This document shows positions 49,926 to 61,084 of a stretch of DNA of 64,000 nt, piece by piece; within the stretch, counting starts at the first letter, position 1, and each line of letters starts with the position of its first letter. A program made the position numbers and the translations under genes. A model generated the notes under the pieces. It was not told the DNA's origin. It saw only the letters and a program-made list of their open reading frames with translations, and searched no databases. This DNA comes from Rhineura floridana (Eukaryota > Chordata > Lepidosauria > Squamata > Rhineuridae): positions 221,735,943 through 221,799,942 of the forward strand of contig NC_084482.1 of NCBI RefSeq assembly GCF_030035675.1. Direction: 5' to 3'.

Positions 49926-50679
49926 GTAGATGTTCAGCTGCGTTGAGGCCCCATTTTGGTTTGGAAATTGTAGGATTTTTCAGTTCCTGTTTAATATGAT
50001 TCGTTGCAGATTAATTGACCCATCAGGGTGTGAGTTCTCCTGGAGAACATCTTTGATGTCTTTAAGAAGATCAGGCCAATGGCAGCATGCCTATAGGAAG
50101 CAAGCAAGCAGGACCTGAGTGCAACCCTTGCCCCGTTGGGAGCACAGTGACTGTCTTAAAGCTGCAAAGTGCTCTCTGAAGCACCCTTCCCCCTCCTTTC
50201 ATTGAGCAGGGGGGGAGGGGAAAAAGGTGCCTTTCAGATGGGCTGCCTGCCAGAGAAGTCCCATGCACAGCCGATCTTTCTAAAAAGCAGTGGCTTCCGA
50301 AAGGGAACAGGCACCCACAGCCAAGCTGAGCCCTCGGTTCGCCACCCCACGCTGCTTCTTTCAACTTCAGGAGCTGAATGGGGCTGCTTCACAGAGCAGC
50401 GCTGGGAGGGAGAAGTGATTTCCATTCAATGGAAACAGCTTCCCCTTCCTTGAGCAAAGACTCATTCAACCACTGATCAGCTGACTGGCAGGTGCAAGTG
50501 CGCCCCAGTCCAGCAAAGGAGCAATTGGCAGCCCGTTTCAAGGTCCTGGTGGTTCTTTTGAAGCCTCACCTTTATCTGGCACACATCTTATGTCAGATCG
50601 GAGGGTGGTGCCTTTATGTCCTCCCTGTAGACTTCCCATTCACATCTGATCAGGCACTGTGAGGATGCTGGACTAGATA

Positions 50680-53287
50680 TTTATTTTATTTATTTATTTA
50701 TTTAATTTAATTGATATACCGCCCTAAGCCAAAAAGGCTCTGTGGGCGGTGTACATGAGAGATAAAACAAGCACAATATATAAATACGATAAGTATAAAA
50801 AATCAAAGATCAAAACAAACAATAACAATGAACCAACAACGTCAAAATACAACAATAATGAAAATACTGATAAAATACACTATAAAATACAATTTAAAAT
50901 ACACTTTAAAATGCCTGGGAGTTTAAAAAGGTTTTCACCTGGCGCCGAAAGGATAGCAGTGTCGGTGCCAGGCGTACCTCATCGGGGGGACTATTCCACA
51001 GTTCGGGGGCCACTACCGAAAAGGCCCTAGTTCTAGTCACAACCCTCTGGGCTTCTCGATGGGATGGCACCCGTTGGAGGGCCTTAGATGTTGAGCGCAG
51101 TGTACGGGTAGGTTCATATTGGGAGAGGCGTTCCACCAGGTATTGCAGTCCCATGCCGTGTAGGGCTTTATAGGTCAAAACCAGCACTTTGAATTTAGCC
51201 CGGAAACAAATAGGAAGCCAGTGCAGATGAGCCAGAACAGGTGTTATATGAGCAGACCTTCTGGTCCACGTCAGTAATCTGGCCGCTGCATTCTGGACTA
51301 GCTTTAGTTTCTGAACTATCTTCAAGGGCAGCCCAACGTAGAGCGCATTGCAGTAGTCCAGCCTAGATGTTACCAGAGCGTGAACAACTGAGGCGAGGTC
51401 ATCACTGTCCAGATAGGGACGTAGCTGGGCTACCAGTCGAAGATGGTAGAAAGCATTCCGTGCCACCGAGGCCACCTGGGTCTCGAGAGACAAGGAAGGA
51501 TCGAAAAGAACTCCCAAGCTACGAACCTGTTCCTTCAAGGGGAGTGTAACCCCATCAAGAACAGGATGAACATCCTCCATCTGGGCAGTGAAGGCACTCA
51601 CCAACAGCGTCTTGGTCTTGTCAGGATTGATCTTCAGTTTGTTAGCCCCCATCCAGTCCATTATCACGGCCAGGCAGCGGTTTAGCACATTAACAGCCTC
51701 ACCTGAAGAGGATGAAAAGGAGAAATAGAGCTGCGTGTCATCAGCGTACTGGTGACAACGCACCCCAAAACTCCTGTTGACCACACCCAGTGGCTGCATG
51801 TAGATGTTAAAAAGCATGGGGGACAGTACCGATCCCTGCGGGACTCCACAATGGAGAGTCCAGGGTGTCGAGCAATGTTCCCCAAGCACTACCTTCTGGT
51901 GACGACCCACCAAGTAGGAGCGGAGCCACTGCCAAGCAGTACCCGCGACTCCCAACTCCGTGAGTCTCCCCAGAAGGATACCATGGTCAATGGTATCAAA
52001 AGCAGCTGAGAGATCAAGGAGAATCAACAGGGTCACACTCCCCCTGTCCCTCTCCCGACAGAGGTCATCGTACAGGGCGACCAAGGCTGTTTCGGTGCCA
52101 TAACCGGGCCTAAAACCGGATTGAAATGGATCAAGATAATCAGTGTCATCCAAGAGCCTCTGGAGCTGGCCGGCAACCACCCGCTCCAGGATCTTGCCCA
52201 GGAACGGAACATTCGCCACAGGTCTATAGTTGTTCAAGTTATCTGGGTCCAAGGAGGGTTTCTTCAGGAGCGGTCTCACCACCGCCTCTTTTAGGCAGTC
52301 AGGGACCACTCCCTCTCTTAAAGAGGCATTTATTACCTCCTTGGCCCAGCCGGCAGTTCCGGTCCTGCCAGCTTTCACCAGCCAAGAGGGGCAAGGATCC
52401 AGTACAGATGTGGTCGCCCGCACCAGTCCAAGGATCCTGTCAACATCCTCAGGCTGCACAGTCTGAAACTCATCCAATAAATGAAGACAAGACCGTGATC
52501 TGGATACTTCATTAGGTCCAACTGCTATAATATTGGAGTCTAAGTCCCGGCGAATGCATGCGATCTTATCTTGGAAGTGCTCGGCGAACTCATCACAGCG
52601 GGCTACAGATGAATCTATAATATCCCGAGGACCAGAATGTAAAAGCCCTCGCACAATTTTAAAGAGCTCCGCTGGGCGGGAGAGTGATGACTTAATAGTA
52701 TCAGCAAAATATCTCTTTTTTGCTGCCCTCACCGCTACTATATACTGCTAAGAACAAGCACTTACCCTGGTGTAATTGCATTCATCGGGAGTTCGCCTCC
52801 ATCTGCACTCAAGCCTCCTCCTCTCTTGCTTCATCGCTCTCAGCTCCAAGGTATACCATGGAGCTGTATGAGCTCTGCATAGGAGGGGGCGCATGGGAGC
52901 GATCGTGTCAACCGCCCGGGTCATTTCCGTATTCCACAGTTCAACCAGGGCTTCGACAGGAGCGCCAGTCTTCTCAGTCGGAAAAACCCCCAGAGCCCTT
53001 TGGAAACCCTCAGGATCCATTAGTCTCCGGTTGTGGACCAATTTAATTGGTCCCCCGCCTTTGCAGAGGGAAAGGGCTGCTGTGAGCCTAAACTTCAGCA
53101 AGCGGTGATCTGTCCATGACAAAGGAATAGATGATAAATCCCCAACCTCCAGATCACCATCTCCATGTCCAGTGACGAAGATCAAATCAAGGGTATGTCC
53201 CGACACAAGCGTCGGGCCAGAAACAAATTGAGACAGCCCCATGGTTGTCATGGAAACCATGAAGTCCTGAGCCGCCCCAGATAAAGC
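50680..53287 (-). mobile_element. L2 LINE with long ORF2 fragment
   Basis: The minus-strand frame 50906-52732 (608 codons) is an open L2 ORF2 part: FQSGFRPGYGTETALVALYD, LLDLSAAFDTIDH, CGVPQGSVLSPMLFNIYMQP, CHQYADDTQLYFSF, LDYCNALYVGLPLK. The endonuclease end (SWTDHRLLKF) is in 52748-53260 in another frame, so at least one shift. It is 5'-truncated within the endonuclease. The 3' end has GGCGGTATATCAATT-type sequence and (AAAT)n. Flanks AGATA (50675-50679, 53288-53292) fit a short target duplication. Confidence 0.94.
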
Positions 53288-54868
53288 AGATAGGCCTGTG
53301 GTCTGATTCCACAGGGCTGTTCTGAGGAAGAGCCGCTAGGCTGAAGTTCCTTTTCTACCTGCTGAGGAATCCCCCAAATTAAGATGGCTGGATTGGTTTC
53401 CACAGAGCCCCTGAGTGGAGATTTAGAAGCTGTAGAAGGATTTCACAACACTGAATCTTTATATACCCTCACGGATGTTCCCCCTTCTTACTTAAAGATG
53501 TTTTAATGTCAAATCTCTGAAATTAGTTGGTCACTAGCCTTCCACATCTCCTTCTTTCCTGGAAAGTGTCTGCCCTGACTACATAAGTTGTTTTCAAAGT
53601 GCACACTTGTTTGACTTTTTTAGATTAAACTTTGTGGTTTCTGTCTCCTTTTGGTTTTGCTTCTTGTGACCTTCGAGACTTTCTAAACCTCAAATATCAA
53701 TCATTGGTGACCCAAAGTGACCTGCTCTTTTAAAGCTTTTCCCTAACAAATACTGATGCCATTTTATGATTAATTGAAACCTATAGAAACCCTAAAGTTA
53801 TAATCTCTGTTTAATCAGTACCACTATATTGGCATTATAATTGCATTTAAAGCATCTTCCTTTCTTGCACGTGCGTCCCAGGTTACCTTCCTCAGTTTAT
53901 CCAGGATGTCTCCCTTTCATCTCTGAAATTAGTTGGTCACTAGCCTTCCACATCACCTTCTTTCCAGGTTACCTTCCTCAGTTTAGCTTTCTTGGAGCAA
54001 ACCAGGATGTCTCCCTTTGCATCCTCCAGCTTGCTACTGTGCTTTGCATAGAGACATTTAAAATTTCTTGTAACGAATTCACTCTTGCTTGCATTCATTT
54101 GTAAATTACTCCCTATCCATGATGAAGCTTCATCTCCTTTGAAACTAGATTTCATAGAGTTTAAATGATTTGAACATTGACATGAAATCGAGCCTTCAGT
54201 GTCATCGGCCCAGTTCTCTGGAAAGCTCTGCCAACAGAGGTTCAGCAGGCGTCTTCTGTTTTAACTTCGAAGCGCCTGCTGGAAACCTTTCTGTGCCGCC
54301 AGGCAGGCAATTAAGAGCATGCTCTTTTCACAACACTTGACCTTTGTTTTTATTGTATATTTGATGTTTTTAATTTATGGTGGTTGCCTTTTCTTAACGT
54401 GTTGTAAACTGCTTTGACGTTTCTAATGAAATAGCGGTGTACAAAGAGCCTATAAATGAATAAATAGATGTGATATCTCTGGAATCAGAAAAACAGCTGG
54501 AGCTAAGTGATGCCTTCATGTGCTCCCTGTAGACTTCCCATCTGCATCCACTTTGGCACTGTGAGGATGCTGGAATAGATAGGCCTGTGGTCTGATCCAG
54601 CCAGGCTGTTCATATAAGGAGGGGGAATGGCATCCAGGTTGAAGTTTCCTTCCCATCTGCTGAGAAATCCCCCAAATTAAGATAGCTGGATTGGTTTCCA
54701 CAGTGTCACTGAATTGAGGTTTTTAAACAGTTTCTTGTCCACAAGAGACATTTGGATCTACATGTCCCTGTGCTATTCATCTCCAGGAGATCTAAGATCT
54801 TTCTTTGTTTTGGAGAGAGGAGAATAATTTCAGTTCAGAATTAATTAGCTTACCTGTATCTTTGAAAG

Positions 54869-54996
54869 AAATGTCAAACCTGGGCTTAGTCTGTTGGCTG
54901 GAAGAACAAGATCTAATTGTACAGGGCTTTGATGAAGGGGAGAGATCAGTCGGGCATTCCCCTTTCGGTTCAGAGCATCATTGCAAACTCGTGTAG
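54869..54996 (+). other. KRAB-B-like candidate exon, unit C
   Basis: Same phase, frame and stop as in A and B, with Cys for Ser (GLVCWLEEQDLIVQG). Confidence 0.4.
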
Positions 54997-55474
54997 TGTT
55001 GGTCTTTGGCCATCCCTGTCTTAGCTCAGCTAAATTTAATCCCTTGAATCTTCAGATGGAATTGGGAAGTGTATTTATCTGAAAACCTGCAGAGCAGCTG
55101 CCAGCCAGTATTGACAGTACTGAGCTCGAGGGACCAGGGTCTGAGCTAGTATATCACAACTTCATTTGTTCCTATATTCCTGTCTGACCGGCTCTTTTGA
55201 CTGCAGTCAAATTATTAAGAATCAAGGAGAAGTGAGCTGTGCCCAGTTTGTCCTGTTCTGCAGAGTTGCTGCCCTTCTCTTCCCCCACACCCCACTTTTC
55301 ATTGCATACTATTTTAGAAATATATATCACAGATGTATGGCAGTAGGAGGAAACCCAGACAAATCTGGGCTTAGTGACATCAAGTGTTATATGGACCTGA
55401 AAGGAATTTATGTTGCTGTGTGAGACTGCAGGATATTCAGGTAACCTTGCTTTCATCTGGCCATGCAAAGATAA

Positions 55475-56891
55475 CGTAAAATCTTTATTATGGTCCAAGA
55501 CCAGCGGTATAATTACGGATCCTCTGAATATCAGAGTGGAGATAGAATAGAATACAGTATCAGTGCAGTGAGAAAGCTAAAAAGCTAAAACCGGGTCCAC
55601 ATAGTAATCTAGCTAAAACCTTCATCTAATAGACATCGCATTAGGTCCCTCCTGCGAGCCATAGCAGCTGTGCAGAACGAGGCGACCTCAGAGTGATCCG
55701 TGATTCTGAATCTGCCATTAAATATTGTAAAATCATAGCTTCTGGGCTCAGAGGAAGATTAGATAAATGTGGGGAGATGAACTTAAGGCGGAGATCTGAA
55801 TAAAAAGGGCAGCAAAGTAGTACAAGGTTCACTGTCTCCACCGCATCTGCTCCACAGGGGCAAGTTCGATCATAATAATCGACTCCCTTGTATCTACCCT
55901 CCATTAGTGCCGAGGGCAGAACATTGAATCGTGCCAGGGTAAAAGCTCTCCTGAGTTTCGGGGTAGATAAACTTGAAATGTAAGTGGCCAAGTTACAGGG
56001 ATTTACATTAATACTGCATTGTGAATAAGCGGCAACTAGGCTCATGTTGTTCTGATACTCAACATCTTTGAGGCGTTGGATAATTGTTGTTTTAGCGGTC
56101 GTATGGCCTAGGGCACCAATCGCTGGGAGCGAACAACCGAGAGTTCCGAATTTGTGAATCATTACCCGATGCCATTGAGATTGGAAGGAATCTTCCAAAG
56201 TTAATGGGGGCAATCCCGTGGGTAAAAATAGCAGCTTCATCCAGTAGTTAAATCTTAATATCCAAGCGTGGGTCTCAATCAGAAGGGCACCTAATTCCAA
56301 GCATAAGGTCACACTGGGGACACATCTCGGAGCGCCCAAAACGGACCTCATGAATTTAGATTGTACCCTCTCCGACAATACGTAATTGCCTCCACTACAA
56401 ATTTGGGTCCCATAAAGACGTTGAGGAAGCACCTTGGCGTTGAATACCTGGACTGCTGCCGGAATGTACTGACCGCCCTTTGTATAAAAGAAGGTCAGTA
56501 AAGCTCTGGCTGATTTCAGTGCTGGTGCAGCAGACTGGACAAAATGCTCATTCCAAGAACCTAAGGGATGGAATGCAATGCCAAGGTAACTGAAGGCGTT
56601 GACTTGGTCAATAATATGGTTGTCAATTTGCCAGCGGTGTTTATGTCTACTTTGGCGAAAACTAAAACCTTGCATTTCGCATAGTTAATTCTCAAAAGTT
56701 CATCCACACAAAAGGAGGCAAGTTCTCTTAAAAGATGACGTAAGCCCACCTGCGTTTGGGATAACAGGGCAATGTCGTCGGCCTATAGAAGACAGGTTAA
56801 ATGTCTCCTTGCCAAGACAGGAGGGTGAGAGTTTACTGCCGACAGGCGTTTGTCAGTGAGTTTTATAGATATTGAATAGGGAGGAAGGGCT
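55475..56891 (-). mobile_element. 5'-truncated LINE, I/Vingi-like
   Basis: Perfect 12-bp target duplication ATGCAAAGATAA (55463-55474, 56892-56903). The minus strand carries ADDIALLSQTQVGLRHLL (reverse transcriptase box; the residue before ADD is a stop codon), YLGIAFHPLGSWNEHF, and a cysteine cluster CPCGADAVETVNLVLLCCPF near the C-terminus (long frame 55641-56675). The 3' end is CCATAATAAAGATTTTACG. Family is my best guess from motif order; B lacks the insertion. Confidence 0.88.
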
Positions 56892-57028
56892 ATGCAAAGA
56901 TAAAAGGGGGAGAATTATGGAGATGTAAAAATAGAGAAGCAGATAATTGGGCTTCATCTGTGATGAAATGCTTTGTTTTTGCCTTGAAATTCCAATGTAT
57001 TTTTTTCAACCCTCTTCCCCCTCAGCAG

Positions 57029-60000
57029 GTGACCGGCAGAATGAGGATTATAGAAAACCACAGATGGTGCCGCTGGTAATAGCCAAGACTGAGAGTCAAA
57101 AAGAGATATTTGGAAATCACAGGGGACCAAAATCGTCTGAAAGAAAGCAGCCAAAGAATGGGAGCAAGAAATCCTCTACTTGTCATAGTTTTCATCAAAG
57201 AACACACACCGGAGAAAAACCATTTAAATGCATGGAATGTGGAAAGAGCTTCAGTGTAAAAAATAGCCTTACTTCACATCACAGAACCCACACAGGGGAG
57301 AAACCATTTAAATGCAGGGAATGTGGAAAAAGCTTTACTCGGAACGATCATCTTACTTCACATAAAAGAACCCACACAGGAGTGAAACCTTTTAAATGCA
57401 GAGAGTGTGAAAAGAGCTTCAGTCTAAGCAGTAGCCTTAAATTACATCACCGAAAACACACAGGGGAGAAACCATTTAAATGCATGGTGTGTGGAAAGAG
57501 CTTCAGTCAGAGCAGTGACCTTACTTTGCATCAAAGAACCCACACAGGGGAGAAGCCATTTAAATGCAAAGAGTGTGGAAAGAGCTTCAGTCAGAGTGGT
57601 AACCTTACATTACATGAAAGAACACACACAGGGGAGAAACCATTTAAATGCATGGAGTGTGGACAGGGCTTTAGTCAGAGAAGTAAGCTTACTTCACATC
57701 AAAGAACCCACACAGGGGAGAAGCCATTTAAATGTAAGGAGTGTGGAAAGAACTTCAGTCAGGGCGGTCACCTTGCATCGCATCAAAGAACCCATACAGG
57801 GGAGAAGCCATTTAAATGCAGTGAGTGTGGAAAGAGCTTCAGTGTAAGCAGTAGCCTTACTACGCATCACAGAACCCACACAGTGGAGAAACCATTTAAA
57901 TGCAGGGAATGTGGAAAAAGCTTTACTCAGAACAATCATCTTACTTCACATCAAAGAACCCACACAGGAGAGAAACCTTTTAAATGTATGGAGTGTGGAA
58001 AGAGCTTCAGTGTAAGCAATAAACTTATTTTACATCAGAGAACTCACACAGGGGAGAAGCCATTTAAATGCAAGCAGTGTGGAAAGAGCTTTAGACACAA
58101 GCGGTACCTTACAGTACATGAAAGAACCCACACTGGAGAAAAACCATTTAAATGCAGTGAGTTCGGAAAGAGCTTCAGTGTAAGCAGTAGCCTGAAATTA
58201 CATCACCGAACACACACAGGGGAGAAACCATTTAAATGTATGGAGTGTGGAAAGAGCTTCAGTGTAAGCAATAAACTTATTTTACATCAGAGAACTCACA
58301 CAGGGGAGAAGCCATTTAAATGCAAGCAGTGTGGAAAGAGCTTTAGACACAAGCGGTACCTTACAGTACATGAAAGAACCCACACTGGACAAAAACCAAT
58401 TAAATGCAGTGAGTGCGGAAAGAGCTTCAGTGTAAGCAGTAGCCTGAAATTACATCACCGAACACACACAGGGGAGAAACCATTTAAATGCAGAGAGTGT
58501 GGAAAGTGCTTCAGTCAGAACGGTAGCCTTACTTTACATGAAAGAACCCACACAGGCGAGAAACCATTTAAATGCAGGGAATGTGGAAAGAGCTTCAGTC
58601 AGAGCATTCACCTTACTTTGCATCACAGAACACACACAGGGGAGAAACCATTTAAATGCAGAGAGTGTGGAATGAGCTTCAGTCAGAGCAGTGACCTTAC
58701 TTCGCATCAAAGAACTCACACAGGGGAGAAGCCATTTAAATGCAAGCAGTGTGGAAAGTGCTTCAGTCAGAACAGTAGCCTTACTTTACATGAAAGAACC
58801 CACACAGGCGAGAAACCATTTAAATGCAGGGAATGTGGAAAGAGCTTCAGTCAGAGCAGTAAACTTACTTTACATCAAAGAACCCACACAGGTGAGAAGC
58901 CATTTAAATGCATGGAGTGTGGAAAGAGCTTCAGTCGAAGCAGTGACCTTACTTCGCATCAAAGAACCCACACAGAGGAGAAGCCATTTAAATGCAAAGA
59001 GTGTGGAAAGAGCTTCAGTCAGAGTAGTAGCCTTACTTCACATCAAAGAACCCACACAGCGGAGAAGCCATTTAAATGCAGTGAGTGCGGAAAGAGCTTT
59101 AGTGTAAGCAGTAGCCTGAAATTACATCACCGAACACACACAGGGGAGAAACCATTTAAATGCATGGAGTGTGGACAGGGCTTTAGTCAGAGAAGTAAGC
59201 TTACTTCACATCAAAGAACCCACACAGGGGAGAAGCCATTTAAATGCAGTGAGTGCGGAAAGAGCTTCAGTGTAAGCAGTAGCCTGAAATTCCATCACCA
59301 AACACACACAGGGGAGAAACCATTTAAATGCATGGAGTGTGGACAGGGCTTTAGTCAGAGAAGTAAGCCTACTTCACATCAAAGAACACACACAGGGGAG
59401 AAACCATTTAAATGCATGGAGTGTGGACACGGGTTTAGTGAGAGAAGTAAGCTTACTTCACATCAAAGAACCCACACGGGGGAGAAGCCATTTAAATGTA
59501 AGGAGTGTGGAAAGAGCTTCAGTCAGAGTGGTAACCTCAGGTTACATGAAAGAACACACACAGGGGAGAAACCATTTAAATGCAGTGAGTGCGGAAAGAG
59601 CTTCAGTCAGAGAAGTAAGCTTACTTTGCATCAAAGAACCCATACAGGGGAGAAACAATTTAAATGCCGTGAGTGTGGAAAGAGCTTCAGTCAGAGCAGT
59701 GACCTTATTTTACATCAAAGAACCCACACAGGGGAGAAGCCATTTAAATGCAAAGAGTGTGGAAAGAGCTTCAGTCAGAGTGGTAACCTCAGATTACATG
59801 AAAGAACACACACAGGGGAGAAACCATTTAAATGCAGTGAGTGCGGAAAGTGCTTCAGTGTAAGCATTAGCCTGAAATTACATCACCAAACACACACAGG
59901 GGAGAAACCATTTAAATGCAAGGAGTGTGGACAGGGCTTTAATAAGAGCAGTCACCTTACTTCACATCAAAGAACCCACACAGGGGAGAAGCCATATAAA

Positions 60001-60093
60001 TGTAACGAGTGTGGAAAGAGCTTCAGTCAGAGCGGTCACCTTACTTCACATCAAAGAACACACACAGGGGAGAAACCGTTTAAATGCAAGTAG
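57029..60093 (+). CDS. Gene C zinc-finger exon (34 C2H2 fingers, shortened C-terminus)
   Basis: Acceptor CCCCCTCAGCAG; the spacer ([30 protein letters not shown]) precedes 34 fingers from about residue 160 of 1113. Finger 12 has lost its second Cys (SEFGKSF) and finger 26 has Pro for the core Leu (QRSKPTS). Fingers 10-12 and 13-15 are a 252-bp duplicate ([21 protein letters not shown]). The frame ends at TAG 60091-60093 two residues after KPFKC, within what was another finger. In the other genes GAGTGT stands where TAGTGG is here. The protein is otherwise like gene B, with which it shares fingers 1-3 and 16-21. Inferred role: nuclear DNA-binding repressor. Confidence 0.94.
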
Positions 60094-60164
60094 TGGGGAA
60101 AAAGCTTCAGTGTAAGCAGTAACCTTGTTTTACATCACAGAACCCACACGGGAGAAACCATTTA
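60094..60164 (+). pseudogene. Former last finger of gene C, now past the stop
   Basis: In the same frame the DNA reads [18 protein letters not shown] then TGETI and the ancestral stop (60162-60164). One finger is lost only by the nonsense codon and a Cys-to-Trp change. Confidence 0.9.
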
Positions 60165-60400
60165 AATGTAGTGAGTGGAAAGAGGTTCAGTCAGAGCACA
60201 CTTACTTCACATGAAAAAAACACTGTGGAGTAACTTTTTTAATGCATGGAGTATGGAAAGAGATTCAATGAAAGCAGTAGGCTTACATCACAGGGGATAC
60301 ACAGGAGAAACAATTTAAATGCAGGGAGTATGGAAAGAACTTCAATGGGAGCCTCTCTTCATCTTGCAGGCTACATAGATTAAAGCCCTATACAGGTTGG
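60165..60400 (+). pseudogene. Older decayed fingers after gene C
   Basis: Same remnant tail as after genes 0, A and B (GGAGTATGGAAAGAG, CATCACAGGGGATACACAGG). Confidence 0.75.
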
Positions 60401-60675
60401 GGCCAGGATGCTTAAAAAATGGGCTGCATATTATATGTGCAGCCCATCACTGAAATCTGCAGAGGATGGCCTCTTACGCATACCATCTCATTAGGAAGTC
60501 CACTCTGTATGATAGAGAAACCTGGCCTTTTGTGTGGTGGCATCTACTTTTTTGAACTTCCTCCTGTTACATATCAGACAGGTGTTTTTTTTGTGTGGTG
60601 CCTATAGAAGACCTTCCTTTTTCAACAAACCTTTTAAGTGCAGAGCTTTATTACTGTTTCTGTGGGATTTTAAAA

Positions 60676-60980
60676 GGTAAAGGTGTCCCCGCACTTGTAG
60701 TCCGAGTCGTTTCTGACTCTCAGGGTGACGTCTTGCGACATTTACTAGACAGACCGTATATATGAGGTGGGACTGCCAGTTCCTTCCCCGGTCTTTCTTT
60801 ACCCCCCAGCATATGCCTGGCACTCATTTTACTGACCAGGGATGGATGGGAGGCTGAGTGGACCTCGACCCCTTTTACCGGAGATTTGACTTCCTCCTTC
60901 TGTTGGAATCGAACTGCAGACGTGAGCAGAGCTTCGGCTGCGTTACTGCCGCTTACCACTCTGCGTCACGGAGGGTCTGT
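60676..60980 (-). mobile_element. tRNA-derived SINE, Sauria-SINE type (after gene C)
   Basis: Same element and target (GTGGGATTTTAAAA at 60662-60675 and 60981-60994) as in units 0 and A. Confidence 0.85.
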
Positions 60981-61078
60981 GTGGGATTTTAAAATGTTTT
61001 TAATTGGTTTGCATATGAAATGTTTTTTTTATTGTTGGTATTTTTGAGATACTTTCTGGGAAGTGATTTCTAAATGAA

Positions 61079-61084
61079 AATAAA
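61079..61084 (+). promoter_or_regulatory. Probable poly(A) signal of gene C
   Basis: AATAAA in the conserved block, about 1 kb past the stop. Confidence 0.5.

Larger units (their letters stand above)
49926..57028. other. Gene C intron 3 (7.1 kb, LINE-rich)
   Basis: Besides the two LINEs listed it holds CR1 3' fragments (50065-50120; 50620-50679; 53288-53400; about 54515-54620), an L2-like tail (54175-54465), the KRAB-B-like candidate exon and a SINE tail (55050-55173). 53288-53410 and 54580-54710 are two copies of one CR1-end block. The rest is unassigned. Confidence 0.6.

Noticed and set aside
50906-52732. A 608-codon open frame as a host gene
   Set aside because: Motifs FQSGFRPGYGTETAL, SAAFDTIDH and YADDTQLYF identify L2 reverse transcriptase.
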